From Romanomermis culicivorax (lineage: Eukaryota > Nematoda > Enoplea > Mermithida > Mermithidae): a stretch of 64,000 nucleotides of DNA. The notes below the pieces were generated by a model that saw only the letters and a list, made by a program, of their open reading frames with translations, was not told the DNA's origin and ran no database searches. Position 1 is the first letter of the stretch. Every line of letters begins with the position of its first letter. Made by a program: the position numbers and the translations under genes. Where the stretch lies: the NCBI GenBank assembly GCA_963922205.1, contig CAWUHX010000306.1, positions 62,001 through 126,000 on the forward strand, given 5' to 3'. Positions 34,010 through 44,653 of the stretch are shown one piece after another.

Positions 34010-36898
34010 ATGATGGATCACGGATCACCGCGTAGAATGAACAGTTTTCCGGGATTGAGTGGCGCCAGCAGTTTATCGAGCAGTTATTTCGACAACCGAA
34101 ATTCCAGTGGTTCGGCATTTTCGGCTGCCACGACCAGCTCCGACGATAATGTCATGGATTTTTTAGCATTAGACGTAAATAAATTACGACAAGCTCTGAA
34201 CGATTTATCAAAAGGTCAGTGCTTAAACGCGCAAAGTTTTGTTTCACTTTTGTTTTTAACTTTTGCTCTGCATTGTTTTTTGTTCCCACTTTATTGTAAT
34301 GTGCTAAATCTATATCGTTTAACTTTTTTGGTTCTGTTTCACTTCTATTGTCTCGTTCAGATTCTTTTACGTATGTATCGTTTTCAAACTTACTATTTTA
34401 TCATCATTTTTCTACTCTTGCTTTTTGTTTCATTTTTTGCATGTTTGTGTTTGTTGGCTTTGCTTGTCTCATCAAACACTATCGCAGAATGTGCATGATA
34501 TAGAATTTTCAAACACTATTTCTATATCGTATGCCCTCTGGACCACTTGCCTATGTACCATTCGGGGCCGTGAGCCTTGAAAATTATACATTATTCATTT
34601 TTCTTTTTTTATTCATTATTGTTTTTCGATGTCTGGAATTGCTAAGTTTGTGGAATTTTTGTTACGTCTGCAGTGAAATTTTATTCCTTCTTGCCTCTTC
34701 CTCTTTGGGGCGAAACTCTATCATTAACATATATAGAATCTTCATGTAATCGATACTCGAACTGATCCTTATAAATTTGCTGTTTGTTCATATTTGCCGT
34801 GTGTAAAATTCCAATAGTTTAAGTATAGAAATTTATAGAATTCTGTTCCGAGTGAATTGGATGTCAAAAATTCGGCGAATTGGATTAAGTTAGTTGTTTT
34901 GATTTCTTTCTATTATGCATATTTCTATGTCCAAATGAGGTTTACGCTGGCAAGTGTTTGTGTTTCCCCATTGAATGATTGCGCAATTCATTCATAACTG
35001 TAGTTTTGAAGATTCCACGACTTTTCTCATTTTTTAAATTCCAAATTGTTATTATTTTAATTCCGGTTGACTTTTGATTTTTTTAAAATGTCTTTGCATT
35101 TTTCATGCGAGTTATCTGTTGATGTAGACCGAAGGTATATGAAACATGCAATTTCGTTATTCATTTTTCTTTCAAACCATTTTTTCATAGGTGCGGCGAA
35201 GATTCGCTTTTCTTCCGAACAGAATGTTGCGTCGGAGCCAAGGGAGGCGGCGATGGTGCTGACGTTCGGTGCTGCACAGTGCCGACATCCGGATTTTGGT
35301 GAGTAACATTAATTTCAATGACGCAATAAAGTATGGAATATGGGAAGGCCAATTTAACAAATTTGTTACCAGTTGAAAAAAATTGTTATCTTTGATGATG
35401 TATCACAATTTTTTCTAGATGCATCACAAAAACTTCAAGATCCTTTGTAAAAATTTCAAAATGCATCACAAAAAATTAAGATGCAAGAGTCTTTTGGTGT
35501 CCAACATTCTTTTCAAGTGTACCACAATTTTTTCAAGTGCATCGCATTTTTTTCAAAATAATGTTGAAGGCACCTTTGTTTAACTTGTTCTTCGTAATTT
35601 TTTTCGCCTTAGTAATTAGTATTGTTAGTTTATTTTCCTATTTATTTATTTATTTTCCTTCTGTTTTCTCATGGTTTTTCAATGTTGTTTTTTGATTTTT
35701 AAAATATTTTATCCTCCTTTTTTGTTATATTTTGTTTTATTGTTATTGTTTTTTCTGTTGACCTGTTGTTTGAGATTTTGTTTTGTCTTCTTTTATCAGT
35801 TGTTCCTACTTTTGACAATTTTACGTCTTTATTTTTTCTTTCTTTTTTCTGCTTTGTGGTTCTCTCCTGCTTGCTTATATTTTCCATATTTCCCTTAGTT
35901 TTTCTGAATTTTTGTTTCTTTATTTTTTCTGCTAATTTATCTTTCCTTTTGTCAAATTTTTCCATATTGTTGTTGTTCTTTTTTTCCGATTATTTGCAAT
36001 TTTTTTCTTTTTTTTCTATGTTGCTGCTGCTTTTTTTCTTTCTTCTCGTTTTTGCTGTCGTTTTATTTGTTCTAACTTATTTTCTTTTTCTCGTTTTTTG
36101 TTATATTTTGATTTGTTGTTCTTTTCTTTTCTTTTTTTATGCTATTTTCTCGATTCACATGTTTGTTTTCTGTGTTTTCAACATGTCTTGTTTCTTCTGC
36201 TTTTTTGTTGTTGATGCTTTTTCGTTTTTCTTGATTTTTTTCGTTTTTTCGTGTTTTTTTACTATTTATTTTTTTCCTGATTTTACCAATTTCAGAGCTT
36301 TGTTCTTTTATTATACTTTTTGGTAAATTTTCTGTTCTTCATCCATTTTTTGCTTTCTCTTATTTTGTGTGTTCTGTTATTTTCATTCTGCCTCTATTTT
36401 TTTAGTAAAATATCAGTTATTAATTATTTTTCTTTCTGTTTTTTGCTATTTTTTGTTATATTTCTGTGTTTTTCTCTTGTTGTTTTCATCTGATTTTTTG
36501 TGCTTTTTGGTTTTCTCTCCTGGTTTTTTGCAAAATATTATTTTTTCTTTCTGGTTTTCATCTATTTTCTGCTTATTCTTTTTGTTTTGTGTTATATTTT
36601 TGTGATTTTTTTCTTGTTTTTTGCCTCTTTTTTTGTAACATATCGATTTTTAATTTTTTTCTTTCTGTTTTGTGATTCACCACACTCCACAGTCACTATC
36701 ATTATTATCCTACTATAGTAAGCACTGCTAATTTCAAAATTTTTTAGGACGATGATGGCGTTTTTGGTGCTTTTCATTATTGGCATTTTCGTTTTGATCG
36801 TGAAATTTTTGATTAAAAAATTGCGTCAAACTTACGCACCGTTCAATCAGAATTTGTCTTTATTGCGTCAAGTTGTTTTGAACGAGGATTTGTTGTAA
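34010..36898 (+). CDS. Small single-pass membrane protein gene, 4 exons
   Basis: Exons 34010-34214, 35191-35298, 35419-35446 and 36748-36898 give 492 nt, exactly 163 codons plus TAA. The N-terminus is Ser-rich (MMDHGSPRRMNSFPGLSG...), followed by DNVMDFLALDVNKLRQALND, possibly helical. Exon 2 encodes a basic/acidic segment with AAMVLTFGAAQCRHPDF. Exon 4 encodes MMAFLVLFIIGIFVLIVKFL, one transmembrane helix, then a short basic tail ending in VVLNEDLL. With no signal peptide this would be a tail-anchored or type II protein. Exons 1, 2 and 4 have good splice signals and better base composition than the introns. The 28-nt exon 3 is inferred because it alone corrects the phase from exon 2 (phase 1) to exon 4 (phase 2), and it lies within an 'atgcatcacaaaaa' repeat. 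AATAAA follows at 36987. Family not recognised. Confidence 0.6.
35640..36680 (+). repeat. Long T-rich pyrimidine-biased tract inside intron 3
   Basis: About 1 kb of strongly strand-asymmetric sequence built from 'ttttctttctgtttttt', 'gttatatttctgtg' and 'ttttgttgttg' words. The hydrophobic ORFs here (for example 35766-36326, Phe/Leu/Ser-rich) are by-products of the T runs. It also helps explain the long polypyrimidine run before exon 4. Confidence 0.75.
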
Positions 36899-36986
36899 AG
36901 TATTTTAAGTTTTTATCAGTAAAATATGTAACTCCGTTCTTGCATTCCAATTTTACTCAGGAAAATTCTAACAACAATTTATCTAC

Positions 36987-36992
36987 AATAAA
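36987..36992 (+). terminator. Polyadenylation signal AATAAA
   Basis: Located 89 nt after the TAA of the membrane-protein gene, in AT-rich sequence. Confidence 0.45.
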
Positions 36993-37211
36993 TTTTTCTG
37001 AAAATAACAAATCATTTTTATGTTTGCATTTATCACATGCACAACAAGCATAAAGTTTCGTTTTGAGATGTGGCGTAAATACCTGGGTCAAATTTACGAA
37101 GCAGCCCCAATTCTCGACTGTAATGGCACTGTTGCTCCCTGATCCTGGCCATGTGTCAATGTGGTAGAATCTGAAAAAACAAAAAGTTCTATAGTCTTCC
37201 CATATTAGATA

Positions 37212-37625
37212 TCAAGGTGAAATAATTCCTTTCCTTGTGCAATCATGTGACTCTGGGTTTGGGTAAGCACTATCCCAATAACCAGATTTAAAAGTATTGT
37301 TGTTGACAATTTCTTTGTGCAGCTCGAATGCAATCATGTTGTTGCCATCAATGTATCGTCCTCCTATAGCATAGGTGCCTTTGTCAAGTGATGATCTTGT
37401 AACAGAGCATGTGATAGATCTGAAGTAGTGAGTGAACCTATATCTACTCATTGTTCAATCAATCAACTGATGTGCCATTTCATGTTTTACTCACCCACAA
37501 GTGATGAAATTATGATAAGCTCTACATTTCAAAATTTCACATCTTTGGCCCAGCTCGCAGTTTGATGACAATGATTCATCAAATGCAAGAATAATCCACA
37601 AAGTAACTGGCACAATTTTCATCAT
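37212..37625 (-). CDS. Small secreted protein, 2 exons, 118 aa
   Basis: Exon 1 (37625-37495) encodes a signal peptide, MMKIVPVTLWIILAFDESLS, and then SNCELGQRCEILKCRAYHNF with three closely spaced cysteines. A 57-nt GT-AG intron follows (gg|gtgagt..atatag|g). Exon 2 (37437-37212) encodes FTHYFRSITCSVTRSSLDKG, a GGRYIDGNNMIAFELHKE block and a C-terminus with SHDCTRKGIISP. Phases agree (2 then 2). After the stop the same frame contains a possible further exon: acceptor ttttttcag at about 37172, then FYHIDTWPGSGSNSAITVEN and WGCFVNL, down to a donor-like site near 37080, so the true C-terminus may differ. The family was not recognised. The protein is probably extracellular with disulphides. It is convergent with the membrane-protein gene. 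Confidence 0.6.
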
Positions 37626-37950
37626 CTTGTGTCGCAGATTTAAACTGAAAAATTATGATAATCCAGAAAATGAAGGTGTAGGCAAGCTAACTATGGTAAA
37701 AATGTGGGATGTATCTGGGAAAACAAAAAAAAACTGAACAGATAGCTTATCAGTTTAGGTGACAAGGGCAGTTAAGCAGCGTGCAATAGTAGTAATGCTT
37801 ATATTTTGTTAGCTTTCATTTTTGTCTTCCCCCTAGCAACAGAACTTCAGTTCTCTGCATGTAGCTGGAGGCTGGTTAATTTCTTCATGTTAAAAATAGT
37901 GCTCTAATGGTGAAGCATAGAGTGAAAATGTGAAAAAATCGATGTTCAGT
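37626..37950. other. Upstream region of the secreted-protein gene; nothing else recognised
   Basis: AT-rich sequence 5' of the minus-strand gene; the promoter should be here but no clear core element is visible. Confidence 0.35.
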
Positions 37951-37959
37951 TTGTCTGGA

Positions 37960-38050
37960 CCCCTCCCCCCAAAATTTTGGGAATTACTGACCCCCGGCCC
38001 CAAAAAAGTGCTCCAACCCCCCCCAGACCTCGGAGCTCCGTTACATGTAT
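37960..38050 (-). mobile_element. Family-B MITE, partial
   Basis: The reverse complement reads 'catacatgtaacggagctcc', a gaggtctgggggg tract, a 'gcacttttttggggccgg' block and a 'gtcagtaattcccaaaattt' block, matching the other family-B copies. Only the terminal ~90 bp is present. Confidence 0.65.
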
Positions 38051-39070
38051 GCAAGATTGCGACTTACAAGTTAATTTAAAACAAAACGATGTATGATATA
38101 GTGAAAAGTTACAAATGAAACACACACCTTGAAGTAAAATTTTGCAGATAGAAATCGAATCATGCTGAATTCGTAATTTGGCACTTGTTTGAGATGGTGG
38201 TCAGGAATAGGGTACGAGTCTAAAAAACATACAAAATAAGGAAATCGATATTTATGTTCAATTTTTCAACCAAATAACGGCTGAACACTAAAAAGTTTTC
38301 GAAAATTAGAAGATTGTAAAAGCTAGGTGAGAAGGCTCACAAGTTTCTAGTCCTATGGGAGTAGGAAAACGTAAAAAATACGACATAGTACTTGCTTTCC
38401 ATTCTTAACATTTACAAGCAAGGTCATACTATGCTACGGATAACATGAGTCAAGTTTAAATATCCGGACAAAAACTCAATATCTTCTCTTGAAGCAAAAA
38501 TGCCCCGTCCATGCGAGTCTTTACCAAATTGCATAATTTTAACTCACCTTGCGCTATAATGAGCATTGTTAGCTCAGGAGCAGCCTGATCACAAATTTGA
38601 TACATGATGGCTGATATTTTATTTACCTATTGCGTAGCTGTTGATACACTGGTTTTTGACAATACAGTCAGATTATTGTACTACATCCCTAACCAATTAC
38701 AAGGATCAAAGCAGCACTTCTTGTACATGCTTTAGTTAGTCATTCTTTGTTTTCCTGATGACAAAGTGACAAACAGTGCCAAAGCTTCTTCGCTGATTGG
38801 CTCTCCAATGGAATGTCTCTTTTCTGGCAACTTTTGGCCTTTCTTGAGTCACATCAGGGGACTAAGTTGTTTGTACAACTCCAGATCATGGTCTTGTCGT
38901 TGAAAATGCATATAGATGTGATCGACCATTTCTCCTCAAGGAAGGCATTTTTGGGAATGACGCCTTGATTGCTTTTGCTTTTTTTCATTTTAGGTTCTTT
39001 CTTCAACCATTGCAACAATTTGAGTCTCTATCATTCCCTGTATATTAGAACTCTCCCATTTTTCATTATC
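38051..39070. other. No gene recognised
   Basis: AT-rich. Minus-strand open segments near 38750-38950 look weakly coding (SITSICIFNDKTMIW) but no family was recognised. Confidence 0.35.
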
Positions 39071-39150
39071 ATTTGGGCAATAAAAACTTCTAAAATGCAC
39101 CAAAATGGATATTCTTTGTACCTTATCCCCAACATTTTCTTACTCAAATG

Positions 39151-40475
39151 TAGAGGTGCAACGGTTCCACTTTTAAGCAATTATCGGTTCCGGTTTCAGT
39201 TCTCAAATTTTAACTATTTCGGTTCCGGTTCCCGTTCGAAAGTTTTAGGAACCAATCGGTTTCGGTTCCGGTTCCGGTTCCATTGCTAATATATAATGGG
39301 CTGCAAAAATGTTGAGAATTTTTCAGAATTATTCATCTAATTCACATTTATTTTTTAGCGCAAAAAATAATTTCACTTACTTACCTACTATCGATCGCAC
39401 TTTGAATCATGTCAAAAACAAGGAGTTTAATTTGGGATTATTTTACCTTGACGGACGATAATAAGGCGAAATGCAACACTTGTGGTTTCAATATGTCAAG
39501 ATCTGGTGGTGCAAGCACTTCCAATTTAAAAAAACATCTAGAATGAAATCACAAACTTGCTTTCGATGAATTTACAAAGAAATCAGAGGATGAAGCATCA
39601 AAAATAAAACACAGTATCACTTTTAAGCAACTAATAGGTTATGTTTAGCCTACGCTAATCTTGAAAATATAGAAAAATTTGATAATTTTCAAAAATGGAC
39701 AAATGCAATTTTTCTTTCTATTTTAGAAGATTTGATTAAAAACGACAGCGACGATAATTTTGTTGAACGAAGTGTTGCTAAAAAGCCTAAAATGGGAGTC
39801 GATCAACAAAATATGAGCATTGACGATTTTTTTGCAAGAAGTGACGATGAAGATCTTGTTACCAACGAAAGTATCGATACTATGTCGTCGTCATTGATGT
39901 CGAGTGTAAGTTTCATGTGATGGGGAGTTTATGTACTTTGGTTTAGTTTTCTCACTTGGGTTTGAAATCCGGTGAAAAAACTTCATAATTTTTTACATAA
40001 TATAGGAATTAGACAAATTTTGCGGAATGAAAAGGCAGCCTGAATCCAAACCATTCACTTGGTGGTGACACAACCAATCGAATTTTCCAAAATTAGCCAA
40101 AATTGTGAGAAAATATTTCAGTGCGTTGCCAACAAGCGTCGCGTCTGAACAGCTTTTCAGCTCCACTGGTTTGATTTATCAGCCAAGAAGAATGAAGTTG
40201 GAGGGCGAAACCGCAGAAAAACTGCTTGTGATGAAATATAAATTGCCTGTTGTTAAATTCATATACTAGTCGGTTGAAATAAATTTGTTGAAAAATTCCT
40301 GTTCGTTTCATGTTTATCAATAGGAACCGAACAGGAACTGATTGTTCTCTTTTATTTTCTCGGTTCCGGTTTCGGTTCTTTAATTTGGCCTTACTTCGGT
40401 TCTGGTTCCGGTTCCTACATTTTCATTAGTTCTTATCGGTTACGGTTCCAGTTCCAGTTAACCGTTGCACCTCTA
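39151..40475 (+). mobile_element. Internally deleted BED-type hAT element
   Basis: Inverted ends tagaggtgcaacggttcca and ..taaccgttgcacctcta, with a perfect 8-bp target duplication ctcaaatg (39143-39150 and 40476-40483). Subterminal 'cggttccggtt' repeats occur at both ends. The 1325-bp element retains a BED zinc-finger start (ATG 39409, SLIWDYFTLTDDNKAKCNTC, interrupted by a TGA before NHKLAF), an acidic linker (39732-39920) and the C-terminal dimerisation block SVASEQLFSSTGLIYQPRR (about 40120-40210). The catalytic core is missing, so the copy is non-autonomous. Confidence 0.92.
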
Positions 40476-41143
40476 CTCAAATGGGAAGGAGCTGTTTGAA
40501 CATGTACAAATGACGACCTCAATTTCATTTGGCCCCAAAAATCATCTTTTGCCTCCAGCAAAAAAAACACAGCTGCCCTCCCTGATTTTTTCACCAACAT
40601 GATAATGGGCACTGGTGACAAAGTCCAGTGTCACAAGAGCAAGAAAAACACATAATCAGTTTGACTAAAAATACATAAATTTTGTTCATTCATACTTTTC
40701 TCCTTTTGACCACCTAATACTAGTGACACCATTGAACCATCTACCACAAACTTCAGCGCTATGTTGGGCAACCTAAATATAAGTAGGCTAAAATCAAGAC
40801 CTTAAAAATGATTATATTCTCACTCTACAGAGGCACCCATGCCCTCAATTCCAAAGAAGCAAGACCTGTTGACACTACTCCTGCTTTTGGTAAATTTATC
40901 CATTAAGATATTAGAGACCGATTTCTCAGAAATAAACTGTCCTAGGTGTTTGACAATAGTCTCATACAGAGTTTGGAAGTTGATCTGAAGACAAAAATAA
41001 TTTTGAAAATGAATATAAATGTCCAGTGTAGATTCTAACCTGGATAGCAGTGTCATTGCTTTCTCTGTACTTTTGTTAACCACGCCTCAAATTTTTTGCT
41101 TGGTAAGTATAGAAGCTTTAGTCATTTTTGATAAATCTCTAAC

Positions 41144-42344
41144 ACCATGTCCACCACTTTTCCATAATGAAATTCCCTGACTTTTCCAGGTTTTTTCCAG
41201 AATTTTTTCACAATTTCCAGGTATTTATTGATTTAGTTTCGCACAGGAGTGCTTTCAATAAAAATGAAATGAGCATTTTCATTTCATTTTTATTTATTGA
41301 TCAATTGTGGCACTGCTGGTAGTTTCAGATGGCACCAAACATGTTTGTTTATCACAGTCTGAAGGATTAAAGGTATATTTTTAAAACTATGTATATTATG
41401 CAGGTTTTAGTATGAACTAACTTTGGTTTAGTGATTGCCTTTGCATTAAAGTATGAATATTGCCAGTTGAGCTTGAGGCCTTAATTTCGTCCAAGTGCTT
41501 GATCGAAATGAAATGACTGACAATGGCTTGTCGACCTATGTTACTCAGACTAAACAATTTTTAACACAATTTGCAGTACACAGAATGTTTATCATTAGGC
41601 ACAGCACACAACCAGCCCATTTTTTGTGAAGATCAGAGTTAATCCAACTAGATTGAAAAGCAGCTTTTTTGGCCAGCATGAATATTATACAAATAGGTAA
41701 TGCTGCAACAAAATTTCAAAAGTATCTCGATATAGTGAAAAATGAAAGAATGTAAATGTGCATAGATATAATGTGAAAATAACAACAACACAATTTAATA
41801 AAAAAAATTTAATGGAAAATATTTTATAAAGAAGTTTACAGTATTAAAAATGTAAAGAATAAAAGAAAGAAAAGAAAAAAAGAAGAAAAAGGGAGAAACA
41901 AGAGGTCATCAGAGGAGTCCTAAGGAGGGGTTTTGGCACTCTAACTCCTAACCCATTAATATGTGTTTGGTAGACATAGAAAATATAAACATAGTTAATG
42001 TGTGTACTTGGACAATGGCTTGACGAGAGGCTTCATGGAATTATTTAAAAAATGTATCTGCCTGTGAAGTGATTATTTTGTTTGTGTGTTGATTTTATTT
42101 TCATCATTGAATTTTTTGTAATATTTTCGTAGAAGAAACTTTTTATAGCCTCGATTTAGTAGTGTTTCAATTAATTATCAGAAAATAGATTAAAGTCTGA
42201 GGAAAGTCTTTGAAAATAGTGTAGTTTCAGATGCTCGAAAACTGTTTAAAAAAATTCTGAAATTCTCTGACTTTTCCACGTTTTCCAGGTGCATTCTGAA
42301 ATTCCCTGACTTTTCCAGGTTTTCCAGGCACGGTGGACAGCCTG
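41144..42344. mobile_element. Non-autonomous hAT element with 'ttttccaggttttccagg' subterminal repeats
   Basis: The left end accatgtccacc and right end ggtggacagcctg are imperfect inverted repeats, each followed inward by 'aattccctgacttttccagg'-type repeats. The flanks (ctctaac and ctgtaaac) look like a decayed 8-bp duplication. The paralogous segment at about 43540 reads aaatctgtaaagaag without the insert, confirming the boundaries to within a few bases. No ORF. Confidence 0.75.
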
Positions 42345-42584
42345 CTGTAAACAAGTTATCAATCTCATGCAGCTCAGTCAATTCTGACAAACTTCTGGCC
42401 CGAAATAGCTCATTTGAAAGCCCATAAAGTTTTATGCCTAATGGTGTGAAAAAATCAGCATGATCTTCAGAAGTGACTCTGCTATTAATGATCAAATCAT
42501 CTGAAGTCAAGTTTTACTGACAATGGTTTTGTGACAGGATATACCGCCAGATCAGCTCAAATTCAACATGTAAATTTTGAGTTT

Positions 42585-43765
42585 ATGAACTTTTAGAATG
42601 CACCAAGATGCATATTTTCTGTACTTCCCAAAATTTTCTTCCCTAAACAGGGAAAGAGTTGTTTGTACATCTACAAATAACTACCCTCAATTTCATTTGC
42701 CCCAACAAATTTTCATTTGTCTCTGGCAAAAAAAACACTAGCTGTACATGGAGGAAAGATAAGCACTTTTGAGGCCATGTCAATAGCAAAAGCGTGACAG
42801 AAATCAAAAGGAACCTCCCCTAAATACACCTTATGAATAAACATTTTATGATCAAATTGGGAAAATTTTTCGAATTTCTTAATAGCAATTTCTCACTTTA
42901 CAAAGCAGCAAAAAATTAGCAAGACCTTAGCATTCAGAAAAGACTACCTTGGAAACAGTAGCTGTGAAGTTCTCCCTGACTTACTTGTCAACATAGTAAT
43001 GGGCACTGGTGACAAAGTCCAGCAACCCAGGAGCTGAAAAAACACATAATCAGTTCGACCAACAATACATCAATCTTCTTCATTCATACCTTCCTCTTTT
43101 GGACAACCAAAAACCAACGACCACATTGAACCAGCAACCACCAACTTGGGCAATACATTGGACAACCTTAGTAGTAATATAGATAAGTGAGCTATGATCA
43201 AGACCTTGAAAATAATTATATTCTCACACTACAGAGGCATCAGTGCCCTCTATTCCAAAGAAACAGGACTTGTTGGCACTGTTCCTGCCTTTGATGGATG
43301 TCTCTGATAAGATGTTGGAGACCAACTTCTCAGAAATGTCCTGTCCCAGATGTTTGACAATAGGTTCATACAGAAATTGGAAGTTGATCTGAAGATACAA
43401 ATTATTTGAAAAATGAATATGAATGTTCAGTATAGATTCTAACTTCTGTAGCGATGTTATTACTTTTTCTATATTTTTTTCTGATAATTCTTCGAATTTT
43501 CTGCTTAATAAGCATAGGAGCTTTGGTCATATTTAATAAATCTGTAAAGAAGTGATCAATTTCAGGCAGCCCAGTCAATTTTGACAAACTTTTGACACAT
43601 AATAGCTCATTTGAAAGCCCATGAAATTTTACGTCTAATGGTGTAAAAAAATCAGCATGATCTTCAAAAGTGACTCTGCTATTCATGATCACATTGTCCA
43701 GAATCAGGGTTTACTGACAATGGTTTACTGGCACAATATGCTGCCAGATCGGCTCAAATTAAATA
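42585..43765 (-). repeat. Segmental tandem duplication, copy 2 (empty sites)
   Basis: Partner of 39075-42575, without either transposon but with about 200 bp of extra sequence (42770-42960). The minus-strand remnant at 43402-43692 reads FEDHADFFTPLDVKFHGLSN, parallel to copy 1. A further remnant near 43260-43390 contains VKHLGQDISEKLVSNIL then SCFFGIEG. Intron-like boundaries separate the conserved blocks, suggesting the duplicated unit was part of a spliced gene. Confidence 0.7.
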
Positions 43766-44240
43766 AAAGGCTGAATAAAAGCTGTGAATCAGATTAGACA
43801 TAATTTTTGTAATGCACCCACTCTATTAAGTAGTATATTACACACACAACATGATCTGGAAAGCATTCAACAAATGGAGGTGAGGAGACAAAAGTCAGTG
43901 AGACACACTGTTGCATGCTAATTGTGATTAGCATATTGGAAATGGCTGAAATCTGATTTTATTTAAGATTTCTGTGATAAAAACTATCCTACATACTTTC
44001 AATTTGATGTTTTATCATCAGAAGCAAAGTTTCAGTATCATGAGGACAAAAAAGTGTTTCATCTAAATTTTTTTGTTACAAAGTTCAAGAATTATACAAG
44101 ACAACATAACAGGAAATTATAATGAATGTATGGAAATCTGTTTTTGAAGTGAGATTGGATGAATTTAGAAGAGTCACGAAAACACAAAAGATGTATTGAT
44201 AAATTTTCTGGAATAGTTCAAGTTTATGGTATTTTCTTAT
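43766..44240. other. No gene recognised
   Basis: AT-rich; nothing supported. Confidence 0.45.
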
Positions 44241-44246
44241 TTCTCA

Positions 44247-44653
44247 CAAAAAATCAGTGTTTGGGGTTTTCTACCATGCTGGACATGATTCTGAACTTGA
44301 AATAAGTGGCACTTATGAACTCTAGTGGTCAAAAAGTTGACAAAACATAAATTATGCAACTGTGCAAGAGTAGGCAATTTTCACCACTAAAATTGCATTA
44401 ACTGAAAATTTAACTACTACATGCCTAAGCCTACTCGTGAACCTAAGCCTAAGCCTGAACCTAGGCCTAAGCCTGAACCTAAGCCTAAGCCTGAACCTAA
44501 GCCTAAGCCTGAGCCTAAGCCCAAGCTTGAACCTTAGCTTAAAACTGACATTTTCGACTTTTTGACTACTAGAGTTCATGAGCACCACTTATTTCGAGTT
44601 CAGATCATGTCAAGCATCATTGAAAACCCCAGAATCAAGTTTTTTGTGTGTCA
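44247..44653. repeat. Foldback repeat with AAGCCT minisatellite core
   Basis: Inverted arms of about 95 bp (44247-44343 and 44556-44653) share, in opposite orientation, 'cacaaaaaa', 'ggggttttc', 'tgaactcgaaataagtgg' and 'atgaactctagt' words. Between them lies 'cctaagcctgaacctaagcc', repeated with a 6/12/18-bp period (44420-44540). The ORF that reads Arg/Leu repeats on the minus strand is a by-product. Confidence 0.8.

Larger units (their letters stand above)
39075..42575 (-). repeat. Segmental tandem duplication, copy 1 (two transposon insertions)
   Basis: Apart from two inserts, this segment aligns collinearly with 42585-43765. Shared blocks include 'gataatgggcactggtgac', an 'acataatcagtt-gac' block, an 'attatattctcac' block, a 'cctcaattccaaagaagc' block and 'ggtttactgacaatggttt'. 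Minus-strand gene remnants occur: 40820-41083 includes a TIVKHLGQFISEKSVSNIL block and FFGIEGMGASVE; 42354-42510 includes SEDHADFFTPLGIKLYGLSN. Copy 1 is split at 39151-40475 and about 41144-42344. No known family recognised for the gene remnant. Confidence 0.7.

Noticed and set aside
35766-36326. 186-codon ORF rich in Phe, Leu and Ser resembling a multi-pass membrane protein
   Set aside because: It arises from the T-rich tract; codon content is almost only TTT/TTC/TCT/CTT, and the region fits an intron.
44352-44588. Arg/Leu repeat protein
   Set aside because: By-product of the AAGCCT minisatellite; no start context and no conservation outside the repeat.
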